DNA of 64,000 nt from Gammaproteobacteria bacterium (GCA_024640305.1 JAHEFG010000010.1:31523-95522), one strand, 5' to 3'. Shown: positions 18,012 through 28,631, counted from the first letter of the stretch. The notes: generated by a model not told the origin, from the letters alone. A program made the numbers and translations.

Positions 18012-18217
18012 AACGTCGGATGATACCGCAGTCCCAAATGAGTGCCACTGAAAGTCGGATTATCACAGTGATCGCACCGAAAGCACACCGAAATTTGATA
18101 CCCGTCACGGTTTTGGCATACCGACCGAGACACCTGCAACGGCAGTGCTAGACTCCTTACTTCTTAACAGAATCCGGGCCGATACGGAAATCACCGGGCC
18201 GTCGCAAGGAACGCAAT
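18012..18217. other. Divergent intergenic region efp / fimX-like
   Basis: This 206-base spacer must hold promoters for both flanking genes. I saw no convincing pair of -35/-10 boxes. A Shine-Dalgarno-like AAGGA at 18206-18210 lies 7 bases before the TTG start of the plus-strand gene and supports that start. No small ORF or RNA gene was recognised. Confidence 0.5.
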
Positions 18218-20326
18218 TTGAACGGGCGCCATAGCATCTCGATAGCCATCCTGAGTGAAAGCCAGGATGACGTTGCGCTGATAAACGGCACGCTTCGCGA
18301 TGCCGGGCATGCGGCGCAATGCCACTGGGTCAAAACCCCTACCGATCTCAGTAAGCTACTGGCCGATGAACCAGTTGAGCTGTTGATTCTGAATTGCGAC
18401 CGCTATCCGGATTCCATCAGACAGGTCATAAAACAAAAAGACCGCCATAACCCTGAAGTACCGGTTATCGCCCTGCAGGAAGAAGCAGACGAGAAGCACA
18501 TTCTGGAAGCGATGAAGAGCGGCGCCTGCGATCTTGTTTCCATTGGTCTTCGAGATCGACTGCAGTCAGTCGTTACGCGCGAATTGCGCGCACTGCGCGT
18601 GGAACGAGCGTTGAATTCGACGATTCACTCGGCCACGGAATACAAACGGCAGCTAAAAGACCACATGCAGTCGTCGTCGAGCGCAATCGCGCTGGTCGAG
18701 GAAGGGATCATTACTGACGTCAACGATGCCTGGCTAGCTCTGTTTCGGGCAGCCAGCAATGATGAGGTCATTGGCTTGCCCCTGATGGATAGTTTCGAAC
18801 CCGAAAGCCAGGCCGCTATCAAGGGTGCTCTGGTTGCGGCCATCGCCGGAAAATGGGCGGTGAATGAAAAGCTCATTGCCAAGTCGCACATCACAAGTAG
18901 CGATGACAACGAGGTTCACCTCGAGTTTCGCAAATTTGTTTTCGACAATGGTCCGTGTGTGCAGGTGCGCATCTCCGCAGCCGACAGACAAATTCAGGAA
19001 CCCACCAAACTCGTCCACGACGCGCTAAAGCGGGATCCCACGACCCTGCTTTTTCATCGGGCGCAATTCCTGGAACGGATCGAGAAGCGACTTCGCCGCA
19101 AGCCTGCATCAGGCCTGCACGTGCTGGCCTATGTACGAATAGACAATTTTGCCGACGTTTGCGAGAGAGTTGGCATCCTCAATTCCGATGAAATTCTTGC
19201 TCAATTTGCTGAAGCGGTACGAAAACGCATGCACCCTCGCGACGTCGCCGGCCGGTTTGAGGGCACAGCACTTATGGTGCTTCTCGAACGAGGCAAAGCA
19301 CGCGATGCCGAAGTCTGGGGCAAACAACTCTGCGAACACATCCGCAAACTGACGTTCGATGTCGACGACAAATCAACTCCCCTGACTTGCTCGGTCGGCG
19401 TCTGTGCAGCAAACGAGGTTTACAGCACGCTCGAAAAATTTGTCACCGCTACCGTTGATGCATACAAAATCGCAAAACAGGCTGGCGGCAATTCGGTCGT
19501 ACTTAGCGACAGTGCGGCAGAGGACACGAAGCAACAGGAATTCGACGCTATCTGGGTCAAGCACCTCAAATCAGCGCTTATGGATGATCGCTTCCGTCTT
19601 GCTCAACTGCCCATTGCGGGCCTGCGCAGCGATGGCATCGAAATGTATGACCTGCTCGTGCGGATGCTCGACGAACAAGGAAACTCGGTATTACCGTCAG
19701 AGTTCTTGCCGGCCGCCGAACGTAACAACATGATGAAGAACATCGATAGGTGGATGGTGAAAGCCGCTATCGAATTCTGCAACAACTCGAACGCAGATCG
19801 CGTTTTCGTTCGGCTTTCCCGGCAGTCGGTCCTCGACGCTTCGACGATTGCGTGGATGGAGCAGGAATTTGACAAACGCGAATTCGATTGCACGCGCCTT
19901 GTCATGCAGCTGCCTGAGCGCGACGCAGCCAAACACATCAAGCAGACCCGTTCGGTTGTAACGAAATTACGCAAACTGGGCATCGGATTTGCGCTCGAGA
20001 ACTACGGTATAGACCAGGAACGCTTCCAGATTCTCGACATCCTCAAGCCCGACTACATCAAGATTGACGGCGAATTGATGCACACACTGATCACCGACCC
20101 TGGCATGCAAAAATCGGTTGAAGGGATCGTGCGGGCGGCAAACGAGCGGAGCATCAAGACCGTCGCCGAACGAGTCGAGAATGCGAACGCCATGGCGGTG
20201 CTGTTTCAACTCGGCCTCGACTTCATGCAGGGACATTATGTTCACGAACCCGAGGTGGTTTTGGAGGACACAGTCTCCGGAAAGCACGTCACATTGGATG
20301 ATTTAGTCGCAGCCAACGCGAACTAA
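18218..20326 (+). CDS. FimX-like protein: receiver-like, PAS, degenerate GGDEF and EAL domains
   Basis: The 702-residue protein has the order and length of Pseudomonas FimX (691). It has a receiver-like N-domain (to about 125), a PAS-like region (about 150-260), a GGDEF domain (about 275-430) and an EAL domain (about 440-690). Both output domains look catalytically dead: the GGDEF loop reads R-F-E-G-T-A, the EAL motif reads Y-D-L-L-V-R, and the usual D-D-F-G is E-N-Y-G. The Arg after EAL and the K-I-D motif remain, so it may bind c-di-GMP as a receptor. In FimX that promotes polar type IV pilus assembly. It starts with TTG preceded by AAGGA. A FimV-like gene follows. Confidence 0.85.
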   Translation: MNGRHSISIAILSESQDDVALINGTLRDAGHAAQCHWVKTPTDLSKLLADEPVELLILNCDRYPDSIRQVIKQKDRHNPEVPVIALQEEADEKHILEAMKSGACDLVSIGLRDRLQSVVTRELRALRVERALNSTIHSATEYKRQLKDHMQSSSSAIALVEEGIITDVNDAWLALFRAASNDEVIGLPLMDSFEPESQAAIKGALVAAIAGKWAVNEKLIAKSHITSSDDNEVHLEFRKFVFDNGPCVQVRISAADRQIQEPTKLVHDALKRDPTTLLFHRAQFLERIEKRLRRKPASGLHVLAYVRIDNFADVCERVGILNSDEILAQFAEAVRKRMHPRDVAGRFEGTALMVLLERGKARDAEVWGKQLCEHIRKLTFDVDDKSTPLTCSVGVCAANEVYSTLEKFVTATVDAYKIAKQAGGNSVVLSDSAAEDTKQQEFDAIWVKHLKSALMDDRFRLAQLPIAGLRSDGIEMYDLLVRMLDEQGNSVLPSEFLPAAERNNMMKNIDRWMVKAAIEFCNNSNADRVFVRLSRQSVLDASTIAWMEQEFDKREFDCTRLVMQLPERDAAKHIKQTRSVVTKLRKLGIGFALENYGIDQERFQILDILKPDYIKIDGELMHTLITDPGMQKSVEGIVRAANERSIKTVAERVENANAMAVLFQLGLDFMQGHYVHEPEVVLEDTVSGKHVTLDDLVAANAN

Positions 20327-20347
20327 TTGATTTAAAAAGGAATTTAG

Positions 20348-20367
20348 AGTGTGACGTAGTTCACACT
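20348..20367 (+). promoter_or_regulatory. CRP/Vfr-type palindrome
   Basis: The site is AGTGTGA, six bases (CGTAGT), TCACACT. The arms are perfect inverted copies and contain the CRP/Vfr core TGTGA-N6-TCACA. It lies between the FimX-like stop and the FimV-like start. A possible -10 box, TAGAAT, at 20412-20417 would put the transcription start near 20424, about 66 bases from the site centre, which fits upstream activation. The sequence match is direct; activation by a cAMP receptor is inferred. Confidence 0.72.
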
Positions 20368-20484
20368 GCGGTATTGGAACCATCCGCTAACGACAGCGCA
20401 ACGGCAAAACATAGAATAACCCTGCAATTCGTCGTGATGACGATTCAGGAATTCGCAGACGCTGATACCACGGAGTGCCGAGAA

Positions 20485-22449
20485 GTGAAGAAAGCCACTA
20501 AATCCAAGTCAGATCCGGTCATACGAACTGATATGGGACAAAAAATACTGCTTCCGGCCCTGGTTGCCGTTGGCGGCAGCCTCGCCATCGCTCCGGCTTC
20601 GGCACTCGAGCTCAGCGACATTAAGGTTCACTCCACACTCGGGCAACCCCTGCGCGCAAGCATCGCCTATGCACTGGCACCGAATGAAGCCTTGTCCGAC
20701 ACTTGCGTAACCCTGCAGCCCGGCCTTTCGTCGGGTGGCTTACCGTCGGTCAGCCGCGCATCGCTCATCGTTGCTGATGGCGTCATCGCGATTACCGGCA
20801 GTTCGCTTGTACGCGAGCCGCTCATGAGCCTGCGAGTCAATGTCCGTTGCCCTTACACGCCGAACCTGAGCCGGGAATACATGCTTATGGTTGACCCGGC
20901 AGGACGTGCAGATACAGCTACGACAACGCCCGTTGCAGCGACGCCAATAACGTCCCGTCCTGTCGTATCAGCACCAGTTGCAGCACCGGCGCGCAGCGTT
21001 ACCCGCCAACGTCCGGTTAACACCGCCCCGATCAGTGACACCACTCGTTACCAGGTACAGCCGGGCGACTCTCTGTCTGAGATTGCACAGCGTATCGAGA
21101 ACCGCTCAATTGGACTCTGGCCCACAGTTAACGCGATCTTTGACGCTAATCCGGATGCTTTTCTCGACGGCGACCCGAACAAACTAAAAGCCGGCAGCTG
21201 GCTGGATCTTCCGGACTTTGCCGCGACTGACGTTCCGACCGTCGACGCAGTAACTCCAACAGCCGTAGCGACGGTCATTGAAGATGTAGAACCGGTCACA
21301 GAAAGCGCTACTTATGAACCGATGGCCGACACGGTTTCCGAGGCGCCTGCGTCCGAATTGCGGCCCGGTGATGTCATTCTGGACAGCGACAACCCGTTCG
21401 TGACACCCGTTGGCTCCACAAACGTTGGCACCACCATCATTCCCGAGACCCTGCTCGACGCCCCTGAAGCCACCTCGACAACGCCGAATGTACCAGTTGC
21501 GGTAATTCAGACTTCGACGGCGGCTGAACCCACGACCACAAACTGGTTGCTGTGGTTTGTTGGCGGTGGTATTGCGCTTATTGCCGGCCTGTTCCTGTTC
21601 GGTCGATTCGGCGACCGCTTCGGTTCAACGCCAATTAGCGCGGCCGCTGCGCCATCGCGCAGACGTCAATCCGATGGCGACACGGAGAGGGTAGAGACAA
21701 TTGCAGATCCGGATTTCGCGTTCCCCGACGAAGCCCCGCTCCCCGAGCAGTTTGAGCTGGATGCCGACCTGATTGTTGGCACAGGATTGCAGGAGGGTAC
21801 AGATGTCGATATCGCGCAGGACTTCGCATTTGCCGCAACCACGACTGTTGATTTCGATCTGCCCGAGGAAATGTCCAGCGGTGACACGACAGTAGAAACG
21901 AACATCATTCCGCCGGTCCGTATCGATACGGAATCAATCCTCGAGAGTGAGGTCTTGCCGGATGACGACGACTACGATATGTCAGTGATTATGGACGCCA
22001 CCAAGATGCCGCATCCGGACGACGTTACGGAACGTGACCTCGAAGCAATCCAGATGGACACAGACGACAGCGACCTGATCACCAATGAGTACACGGTTAG
22101 CCAGGAAGTCGACTACAAGATTCTCGAACAGGACTACGAGGACGAAATGACTGCCACCCAGGCGCTCAACCTCGAGATCTCCAAGGCCGCTGCCGAACTT
22201 TCTGCACGACTGGATGAAGATCCGGTCGACACTACTGCGGAAATGCCAATGGCGACCGTCACCGAACTTGACGTTACCGCTCAGCTACCGGCCAGGAACG
22301 ACGAGATTGGCGACGCGGATGATACGGGCATCAACCCGACAGTCAATATGGATGCCGATAACAACACCGTTGAAATGCCGCGAAGCGACAATGAAAAAAC
22401 GGCGGAGATGGAAATCGAGTCGGGCAAGGTCGACACCAAAGCCGGCTAG
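20485..22449 (+). CDS. Second FimV-like protein (FimV N-domain, LysM, membrane segment, acidic tail)
   Basis: The N-terminal half matches FimV: a hydrophobic export segment, then A-L-E-L-S-D-I-K-V-H-S-T-L-G-Q-P-L, then a LysM-like domain starting Y-Q-V-Q-P-G-D-S-L-S-E-I-A. One membrane segment (W-L-L-W-F-V-G-G-G-I-A-L) and an acidic tail follow. The C-terminal TPR-like FimV domain is absent, and the tail ends with repeated T-[AV]-E-M motifs. I chose GTG 20485 because CGGAG lies 9 bases upstream. ATG 20533 would give a more classical short signal peptide and is a real alternative. It follows the FimX-like gene by about 160 bases with a CRP-type site between. Confidence 0.82.
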   Translation: MKKATKSKSDPVIRTDMGQKILLPALVAVGGSLAIAPASALELSDIKVHSTLGQPLRASIAYALAPNEALSDTCVTLQPGLSSGGLPSVSRASLIVADGVIAITGSSLVREPLMSLRVNVRCPYTPNLSREYMLMVDPAGRADTATTTPVAATPITSRPVVSAPVAAPARSVTRQRPVNTAPISDTTRYQVQPGDSLSEIAQRIENRSIGLWPTVNAIFDANPDAFLDGDPNKLKAGSWLDLPDFAATDVPTVDAVTPTAVATVIEDVEPVTESATYEPMADTVSEAPASELRPGDVILDSDNPFVTPVGSTNVGTTIIPETLLDAPEATSTTPNVPVAVIQTSTAAEPTTTNWLLWFVGGGIALIAGLFLFGRFGDRFGSTPISAAAAPSRRRQSDGDTERVETIADPDFAFPDEAPLPEQFELDADLIVGTGLQEGTDVDIAQDFAFAATTTVDFDLPEEMSSGDTTVETNIIPPVRIDTESILESEVLPDDDDYDMSVIMDATKMPHPDDVTERDLEAIQMDTDDSDLITNEYTVSQEVDYKILEQDYEDEMTATQALNLEISKAAAELSARLDEDPVDTTAEMPMATVTELDVTAQLPARNDEIGDADDTGINPTVNMDADNNTVEMPRSDNEKTAEMEIESGKVDTKAG

Positions 22450-22465
22450 AGTTGTTTGTTCAGAG

Positions 22466-24715
22466 TTACTTGGCGAGGCCGACCAGGCGATCAACAGTAC
22501 GCCAGCCACGCGGTAACAAACTGCCCCGCAGCGCGCGCTCTCCATAGTACTGATCTGTGTCATTCCACTTGATCGTCATGATGCGGCTGCCGCTGTATAC
22601 CTGCAGATTACCGTCCTCCGGAACAACCGCAGCCGCGACGAGCTTCTCTTCACCACCCTGATATTTCTTTGTTGGAATATTGATTAGCTTGTTGCCTTTG
22701 CCTTTGGCAAGTTCCGGCAACTCATCCATTTCAAACATCAACAATCGACCGATCGAGCTGACCGCCGCGATCAGGCACTCGGTATCTGCAGGAACCGGCG
22801 CAGGCACAACCGCCCTGCCACCTGCCGGCACGCGCAATATAGCCTTACCGGCTTTGTTACGCGTGACCAGATCCCCGAGCGTCGCAATAAAGCCGTAACC
22901 GGCATCGCTCGCGAGCAGGTATTTCTGATCATTGTCGCCGATCATGGCACCGCAAAACTCAGCTCCATCGGGCGACTTGAAACGACTGGACAGGGGCTCA
23001 CCCTGCCCGCGTGCAGATGGCAATGTGTGTGCGGAGACGCTGTAAACACGACCTGTACTATCAATAAACATCGCCAGCTGGTTGCTGCGACCTTGCACAG
23101 CGGCGAGGTAGCCATCACCGGACTTGTAGCTTAGTGCCAGTGCATCGACTTCATGGCCTTTCGCCGCGCGCGCGAAGCCGCGTTTCGACAAAACAACCGT
23201 TACCGGTTCGCTCGACACGAGTTGAGTCTCGTCGAGAGCCTGAGCGGCCTGACGTTCCACAATCTCAGTACGCCGATCGTCACCGTAGGCCCCGGCATCC
23301 TCGAGAATCTCTTTCTTAATGAGCGTTTTTAGTCGCGCGGCACTTTTAAGCGTTTTCTCCAACGACTCGCGTTCTTCGTTCAACTCATCCTGCTCGCCGC
23401 GGATCTTCATCTCTTCAAGTTTGGCGAGATTGCGCAACCTGAGGTTTAGAATGGCTTCGGCCTGGATGTCGGTCAGTTTGAAGCGCTTCATCAACACGGG
23501 TTTGGGCTCATCCTCTTCGCGGATGATCTTGATAACCGCATCAATACTCAGATAGGCAACCAGCAGGCCGTCGAGGATGTGCAGGCGATCAGTGACAATC
23601 TGCAAGCGGTGACTCAGGCGACGCCTGACCGTTTCCTTCCTGAATTTGAGCCATTCGCTCAGCAGCCCAACCAGGCTAAACGCCTGTGGCCGGCCATCCA
23701 GGCCGATGATGTTCATATTGACGCGGCAGGTTCGTTCGAGTGACGTCGTCGAAAACAGGTGCGACATCAACTCGTCTTTATTGACGCGATTTGATTTGGG
23801 GCTGATGACAAGACGCGTCGGATCTTCGTGATCCGATTCGTCACGCAAGTCTTCAACCTGCGGTAACTTTTTGGCGCGCATCTGCATTGCGATTTGCTCG
23901 AGCACCTTGCCACCAGATATCTGGTGCGGCAGCGAAGTAATCACAATGTCACCGTTCTCGATTTTATATGCCGCACGCAAACGCAATGTACCGCTGCCGG
24001 TTTCATAAATGGTTTTGATGTCATCGCGCGGTGAAACAAGCTCACCCCCCGTCGGGTAGTCGGGGCCTTTGATGTGTTTCATTAACGCCGTGACATTGGC
24101 TTTCGGATTATCAATCAAGTGGATCAGCGCGCTCGCTACTTCTTTCAGGTTGTGCGGCGGCACATCTGTGGACAAACCGACAGCAATGCCGGTCGTGCCA
24201 TTCAGCAACAGGTTTGGCAATCGCGCAGGTAACACGACGGGCTCGTCTATCGTGCCATCGAAATTGGGTACCCAATCGACTGTACCGTGCGCAAGCTCCT
24301 GCAACAGGCTCTTCGCATACGGTGTGAGCCGCGATTCTGTGTAGCGCATTGCTGCGAACGACTTCGGATCGTCAGTTGAACCCCAGTTGCCCTGCCCGTC
24401 GATAACCGTATAGCGGTACGAAAAGTCCTGCGCCATCAGTACCATCGCTTCGTAGCACGCTGAATCGCCATGCGGATGGAACTTGCCAATAACATCGCCG
24501 ACCGTACGGGCTGATTTTTTCGGCTTCTGGCCGGCAGACAGACCAAGCTCGCTCATCGCATAGATGATGCGTCTTTGCACGGGTTTCAGGCCATCGCCAA
24601 TCTGCGGTAATGCCCTGTCCAGGATGACGTACATCGAGTAGTCGAGGTACGCCTTCTCGGTGTACTCCTTTAGCGGTTGCTGCTCCACGCCTTCGAGATT
24701 CAGACTATTCTGCAT
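22466..24715 (-). CDS. parC: DNA topoisomerase IV subunit A ParC
   Basis: ParC is the DNA-cleaving subunit that unlinks daughter chromosomes. From ATG 24715 it has 749 residues (E. coli 752). The active Tyr lies in A-A-M-R-Y-T-E near residue 120. The quinolone-determining stretch [10 protein letters not shown] carries the wild-type Ser and Glu. The C-terminal beta-pinwheel region is full length, and the length and neighbouring ParE separate it from GyrA. It starts 8 bases after parE ends. A longer frame overlapping parE is possible, but the M-Q-N-S-L-N start suits the family. Confidence 0.95.
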   Translation of the reverse strand: MQNSLNLEGVEQQPLKEYTEKAYLDYSMYVILDRALPQIGDGLKPVQRRIIYAMSELGLSAGQKPKKSARTVGDVIGKFHPHGDSACYEAMVLMAQDFSYRYTVIDGQGNWGSTDDPKSFAAMRYTESRLTPYAKSLLQELAHGTVDWVPNFDGTIDEPVVLPARLPNLLLNGTTGIAVGLSTDVPPHNLKEVASALIHLIDNPKANVTALMKHIKGPDYPTGGELVSPRDDIKTIYETGSGTLRLRAAYKIENGDIVITSLPHQISGGKVLEQIAMQMRAKKLPQVEDLRDESDHEDPTRLVISPKSNRVNKDELMSHLFSTTSLERTCRVNMNIIGLDGRPQAFSLVGLLSEWLKFRKETVRRRLSHRLQIVTDRLHILDGLLVAYLSIDAVIKIIREEDEPKPVLMKRFKLTDIQAEAILNLRLRNLAKLEEMKIRGEQDELNEERESLEKTLKSAARLKTLIKKEILEDAGAYGDDRRTEIVERQAAQALDETQLVSSEPVTVVLSKRGFARAAKGHEVDALALSYKSGDGYLAAVQGRSNQLAMFIDSTGRVYSVSAHTLPSARGQGEPLSSRFKSPDGAEFCGAMIGDNDQKYLLASDAGYGFIATLGDLVTRNKAGKAILRVPAGGRAVVPAPVPADTECLIAAVSSIGRLLMFEMDELPELAKGKGNKLINIPTKKYQGGEEKLVAAAVVPEDGNLQVYSGSRIMTIKWNDTDQYYGERALRGSLLPRGWRTVDRLVGLAK

Positions 24716-24723
24716 ATTAGGGC

Positions 24724-26610
24724 CTATACCTCGGCAAGATTGCCTTTGGTTTCGAGCCATTTGCGACGATCTTTGGCCCGCTTCTTCGCGAGTAACATGT
24801 CCATGAGCTGATCGGTCTTGTCCTTGCCGCTAACGGTTAGTTGTACCAGGCGCCGCGTGTCGCGATTCATGGTTGTCTCGCGCAACTGTGCGGGGTTCAT
24901 CTCACCGAGGCCTTTGAATCGTGTAACGGTTACCTTCCCGCGCAGCTTTTCGGCCTCGATTCGGTCGAGTATGCCTTTACGCTCGCTGTCGTCGAGCGCG
25001 TAGAACACCTGCTTACCGACATCGATCCGATACAACGGCGGCATCGCAACGTACACATGTCCCGCCATCACCAGTTCGCGGAAGTGCCGCAGAAACAATG
25101 CGCAGATCAGTGTCGCGATATGCAGGCCGTCCGAATCTGCATCGGCAAGGATACAAACTTTATGATAACGAAGACTGTCGAGGTCGGTATCGCCCGGATC
25201 TATGCCCAACGCGATGCTGATGTCATGCACCTCCTGCGATGCCAGGATCTCGCTGGAGTCAACCTCCCAGGTGTTCAGAATCTTGCCCCGCAGCGGCATG
25301 ATCGCCTGTGTATTGCGATCGCGCGCCTGCTTGGCAGAGCCGCCGGCGGAGTCACCTTCCACAAGAAACAGCTCGCAGAGTTCAGGTTCCTGGGACGTGC
25401 AATCGGCCAGTTTTCCAGGCAGGGCCGGACCCGAGACGATCTTCTTGCGAACGACTTTCTTCGCGGCCTTGAGCCGGCGCTGCGCTTTACTTATCGCAAG
25501 CTGGGCAATCAGGTCACCGGTTTCCGGGTGCTGGTTGAGCCACAGTGAGAAACTGTCTTTGATAACGCCGCTAACGAACGCGGCGGATTCTCGAGACGAC
25601 AGCCTTTCTTTTGTCTGCCCCGAGAATTGTGGGTCCTCGAGTTTGACGCTCAGCACGAAATTCAGGCCGTCCCAAACATCCTCAGGCGCAATTGTGATGC
25701 CTCGCGGTAACAAGCTTCTGAAGTCAGCGAATTCGCGGATGGAATTTGTGAGCCCGGTACGCATGCCATTAACATGCGTTCCGCCCTGCGCGGTGGGAAT
25801 CAGGTTCACGTAGCTTTCGCTAACCGCCTGCCCACCAGCAACCTGCCATAGTGCGGCCCAATCGACGGCCTCATTGTTGCCGGTCAGGCTTCCCGAGAAT
25901 GGTTCGGTGGGCAACAGCTCACCGCCACCGATGGCCTCGAGCAGGTACTCTTCAAGACCACCTGAGTAACACCACTCGATTTTTTCTTTCGTTTGCTCGA
26001 CATTGAGCTTGACCGTCAGTCCGGGACAGAGAACTGCTTTAGCACGCAGCGCATGTTTGAGTCGCGATACAGAGATCTTTGCGGAATCGAAATATTGCGG
26101 GTCAGGCCAGAAACGAATCGTCGTCCCTGTGTTGGCTTTGCCAACAGTGCCAACCACCTCAAGCTTGCCGCGTTTCTTGCCGCCGGCGAAGCTCATGTTG
26201 TATTCCTTACCGTTACGGCGAATCCAGATCTCAAGATTCCTGGATAACGCGTTCACAACCGACACACCGACGCCGTGCAGTCCACCGGAGTACTGGTAAT
26301 TGTTGTGATTGAATTTGCCGCCTGCATGCAACCGCGTCAGGATCAATTCGACGCCGGGTATTTTTTCCTTGGGATGCTTGTCGACTGGCATGCCGCGGCC
26401 ATCGTCGATGACCTCGAGTGAGCCGTCTTTGTAAACGGTGACTTCGATTTTCTTGCAGTGGCCTGCAAGCGCTTCGTCGACGCTGTTATCGACTACTTCG
26501 TGAGCGAGATGGTTCGGCCGAGTCGTATCGGTGTACATGCCTGGCCGGCGCCGTACAGGCTCCAGCCCACTAAGGACTTCAATGTCCGCCGCGTCGTAAC
26601 GTTTTGCCAT
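24724..26610 (-). CDS. parE: DNA topoisomerase IV subunit B ParE
   Basis: ParE is the ATPase subunit partnering ParC. The 628 residues (E. coli 630) include the GHKL ATP site ([10 protein letters not shown] and [15 protein letters not shown]) and the TOPRIM motif E-G-D-S-A-G-G-S-A followed by P-L-R-G-K. The absence of the GyrB C-terminal insertion fits ParE. Unlike in E. coli, parE and parC are adjacent and probably cotranscribed. A 95-base spacer with a 14-base palindrome lies upstream. Confidence 0.96.
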   Translation of the reverse strand: MAKRYDAADIEVLSGLEPVRRRPGMYTDTTRPNHLAHEVVDNSVDEALAGHCKKIEVTVYKDGSLEVIDDGRGMPVDKHPKEKIPGVELILTRLHAGGKFNHNNYQYSGGLHGVGVSVVNALSRNLEIWIRRNGKEYNMSFAGGKKRGKLEVVGTVGKANTGTTIRFWPDPQYFDSAKISVSRLKHALRAKAVLCPGLTVKLNVEQTKEKIEWCYSGGLEEYLLEAIGGGELLPTEPFSGSLTGNNEAVDWAALWQVAGGQAVSESYVNLIPTAQGGTHVNGMRTGLTNSIREFADFRSLLPRGITIAPEDVWDGLNFVLSVKLEDPQFSGQTKERLSSRESAAFVSGVIKDSFSLWLNQHPETGDLIAQLAISKAQRRLKAAKKVVRKKIVSGPALPGKLADCTSQEPELCELFLVEGDSAGGSAKQARDRNTQAIMPLRGKILNTWEVDSSEILASQEVHDISIALGIDPGDTDLDSLRYHKVCILADADSDGLHIATLICALFLRHFRELVMAGHVYVAMPPLYRIDVGKQVFYALDDSERKGILDRIEAEKLRGKVTVTRFKGLGEMNPAQLRETTMNRDTRRLVQLTVSGKDKTDQLMDMLLAKKRAKDRRKWLETKGNLAEV

Positions 26611-26677
26611 TTAATAAGTTTTCAGAGGTTGCCAAGCGAAGCTCGGGCGGATTCTAGCTTGAATTGGAGAGACAGGC

Positions 26678-26691
26678 ACCTTAATTAAGGT
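26678..26691. repeat. 14-base perfect palindrome upstream of parE
   Basis: ACCTTAATTAAGGT is its own reverse complement. It lies in the short spacer between the DUF3501 stop (26706) and the parE start (26610), upstream of a weak -10-like TAGAAT on the minus strand. It could be an operator for parE or a weak hairpin after DUF3501; there is no T-tract to make it a standard terminator. Confidence 0.5.
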
Positions 26692-26705
26692 CATTGTTCC
26701 CCAGA

Positions 26706-27299
26706 CTAGTCCAGATCGCCGAGCAGTGAGACGCGAATATTGTCGGCAACAGGCGAGATTTTGACCTTATAGTTTTCATGGTCGATACCAGCGGTCAACT
26801 CGGCACCATCCTTCAGGGCAGCCACCTGGTCGTTGGATAGCTCGAAGCGCATGAAGTGAACCGCCGACGTCTTTGTGGCATCCGCGCGCTCCAGGTCCTC
26901 ATCAGCGACCGCGTAACACTTGTCCAGCTCACCAACCTGCATGTAAACAAGGTTTTCGATGTCGACAAGTTGCGTCAACATCTCGCGACGCTCTTCTTCT
27001 TCGGCAAATTCGACCATAAACGTCGCTTTCCAGTTCGTGCCATCCGGTATCAGCGGATTGTAGGCATCAAGTTCTTCGTTAATGCCATCAGCCTCGAAAA
27101 TGCGCTCGATACGCAGCATTTCCTGGACCTGGTACTGCATCGTCAAGCGGTCCTCGAAATACAGGGCTGCATTGGTACCGAGCGCGAGGCGCCTGTTGCG
27201 CTTGTGCCGTAGTACCTTGTCGCGAAAGGCTTTACGAACAGTGGAATATTCCTCAAGGCTGTAAAGATCGTCGCGTGTTAGTTTTTGCATTACCGTCAA
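26706..27299 (-). CDS. DUF3501 family protein
   Basis: The 197-residue soluble protein (M-T-V-M-Q-K-L-T-R-D-D-L-Y-S-L-E-E-Y start) resembles DUF3501, a family of unknown function usually encoded beside rubrerythrin and a CCG-type Fe-S protein, as here. It contains no obvious metal or nucleotide motif. Its start overlaps the stop of the upstream Fe-S gene by four bases, so the three genes form one operon. A role in handling peroxide or reduced iron with its neighbours is inference from context. Confidence 0.8.
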   Translation of the reverse strand: MTVMQKLTRDDLYSLEEYSTVRKAFRDKVLRHKRNRRLALGTNAALYFEDRLTMQYQVQEMLRIERIFEADGINEELDAYNPLIPDGTNWKATFMVEFAEEEERREMLTQLVDIENLVYMQVGELDKCYAVADEDLERADATKTSAVHFMRFELSNDQVAALKDGAELTAGIDHENYKVKISPVADNIRVSLLGDLD

Positions 27300-28630
27300 A
27301 GTCCGTATGCGTACTTGAGAAGGCCCATCGGGTTTTCGGCACCATGGCCGTCGACGCCTTGAGCTATTTGCTCAGCTGCCATTGGACAATCACTGGTGAA
27401 ATGATCGGCTTCAGCCTTTTTCACCTTATTAACCACTGGTCGTGCGATCTTCCTGGATGTGTCGTGAAATTCTTTCTTTACGGCATAGGTGCCATCGTGA
27501 CCCGAGCAACGCTCAATCGCATCAACCTGTGTATCCGGTACCAGCTGCAAGAGGTCGCGCGTCTTGAGACCAATGTTCTGCACGCGCAGATGACAAGGCA
27601 CCTGGTAAGAAACCTTGCCTAATGAGTTCTTGAACTCTGTATTCAGTTTGCCGTCCTTGTGACGCAACATCAGGTACTCGAACGGGTCGAACATGGCGTC
27701 GCGTACTTTGAGGACGTCCGCATCATCCGGAAACATCAGCGGCAGTTCCTGTTTAAACATCAGCGTGCACGATGGAATCGGCGTGACGATGTCCCAGCCG
27801 TCGTCAACCATCGCAGCAAGAATCGGAATATTGATGTCCTTTGCTCTCGCGACGGCCTCAAGGTCACCCAGCTCGAGCTTAGGCATGCCGCAACAGACCT
27901 CTTTTCCCGCCAGTGCAACAGGAATGCCGTTGTGCTCGAAGACCGTAACAAGGTCTTCGTCAATGGCCGGATGATTTCGATTGCCGTAGCAAGTCGTGTA
28001 CAAAACGACCTTGCCATTGGTGCTCGCGGTCGCTTCAGCCGTGTCGCCTGATGCACCGCGATGGCTCTTGAGGCGCTTGCGAGCAGGCCTGGAGTGGTAA
28101 TCAGGAACCGGTGCATCACGATGAACACCAAACGTGCTCTCGAGAAGGCTGCGTCCCAATTTGCTGCGGTTCGTCGCGTTGACTATCTGAGCGACAACCG
28201 GAATGCCGGCAAGTTTGCCTACCGTATCTGTTGCGCTGAGGATTTTGTCACGCAGTGGCGCGCCCTGTTGCTTGAAACGAACGGCTTTGGCCCTGAGCAT
28301 CAGGTGCGGGAAGTCGATATTGAATTCGTGCGGCGGCACATACGGACACTTGCTCATGTAGCACATGTCGCACAGGTAGCAGTGATCAACTACGTCCCAA
28401 TAGACCGACTTGGGAACCGTATCGAGTTCCATGCTCTCCGATTCGTCAACCGCATCGAACAATGTCGGGAACGAGTTGCACAGGTTGAAGCAGCGTCGAC
28501 AACCGTGGCAAATATCGAACACCCGCTCCAGCTCTTCGAAGAGCGCGGGCTCGTCGTAAAATTCGTCCGACCGCCAATCGAGGGCATGGCGAGTGGGAGC
28601 CTCAAGGCTCCCCTCGCGGTTGCTGGCCAT
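27296..28630 (-). CDS. Fe-S oxidoreductase with two 4Fe-4S clusters and CCG domains
   Basis: The 444-residue protein has two ferredoxin-type motifs: C-H-G-C-R-R-C-F-N-L-C near residue 39 and C-Y-L-C-D-M-C-Y-M-S-K-C-P near residue 85. It also has two Cys-rich (CCG) domains of the heterodisulfide-reductase/GlpC kind (V-C-C-G-M-P near residue 245 and a degenerate C-S-G-H-D copy later). It has no signal or membrane segment, so it probably passes electrons in the cytosol. Its close fit between rubrerythrin and DUF3501 suggests it supplies electrons to rubrerythrin, which here lacks its own rubredoxin domain. That link is inferred. Confidence 0.86.
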   Translation of the reverse strand: MASNREGSLEAPTRHALDWRSDEFYDEPALFEELERVFDICHGCRRCFNLCNSFPTLFDAVDESESMELDTVPKSVYWDVVDHCYLCDMCYMSKCPYVPPHEFNIDFPHLMLRAKAVRFKQQGAPLRDKILSATDTVGKLAGIPVVAQIVNATNRSKLGRSLLESTFGVHRDAPVPDYHSRPARKRLKSHRGASGDTAEATASTNGKVVLYTTCYGNRNHPAIDEDLVTVFEHNGIPVALAGKEVCCGMPKLELGDLEAVARAKDINIPILAAMVDDGWDIVTPIPSCTLMFKQELPLMFPDDADVLKVRDAMFDPFEYLMLRHKDGKLNTEFKNSLGKVSYQVPCHLRVQNIGLKTRDLLQLVPDTQVDAIERCSGHDGTYAVKKEFHDTSRKIARPVVNKVKKAEADHFTSDCPMAAEQIAQGVDGHGAENPMGLLKYAYGL

Positions 28631-28631
28631 T

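Noticed and set aside
18218..20326. Active diguanylate cyclase or phosphodiesterase
   Set aside because: The GGDEF and EAL motifs and the D-D-F-G segment are all replaced, so a receptor role is more likely.
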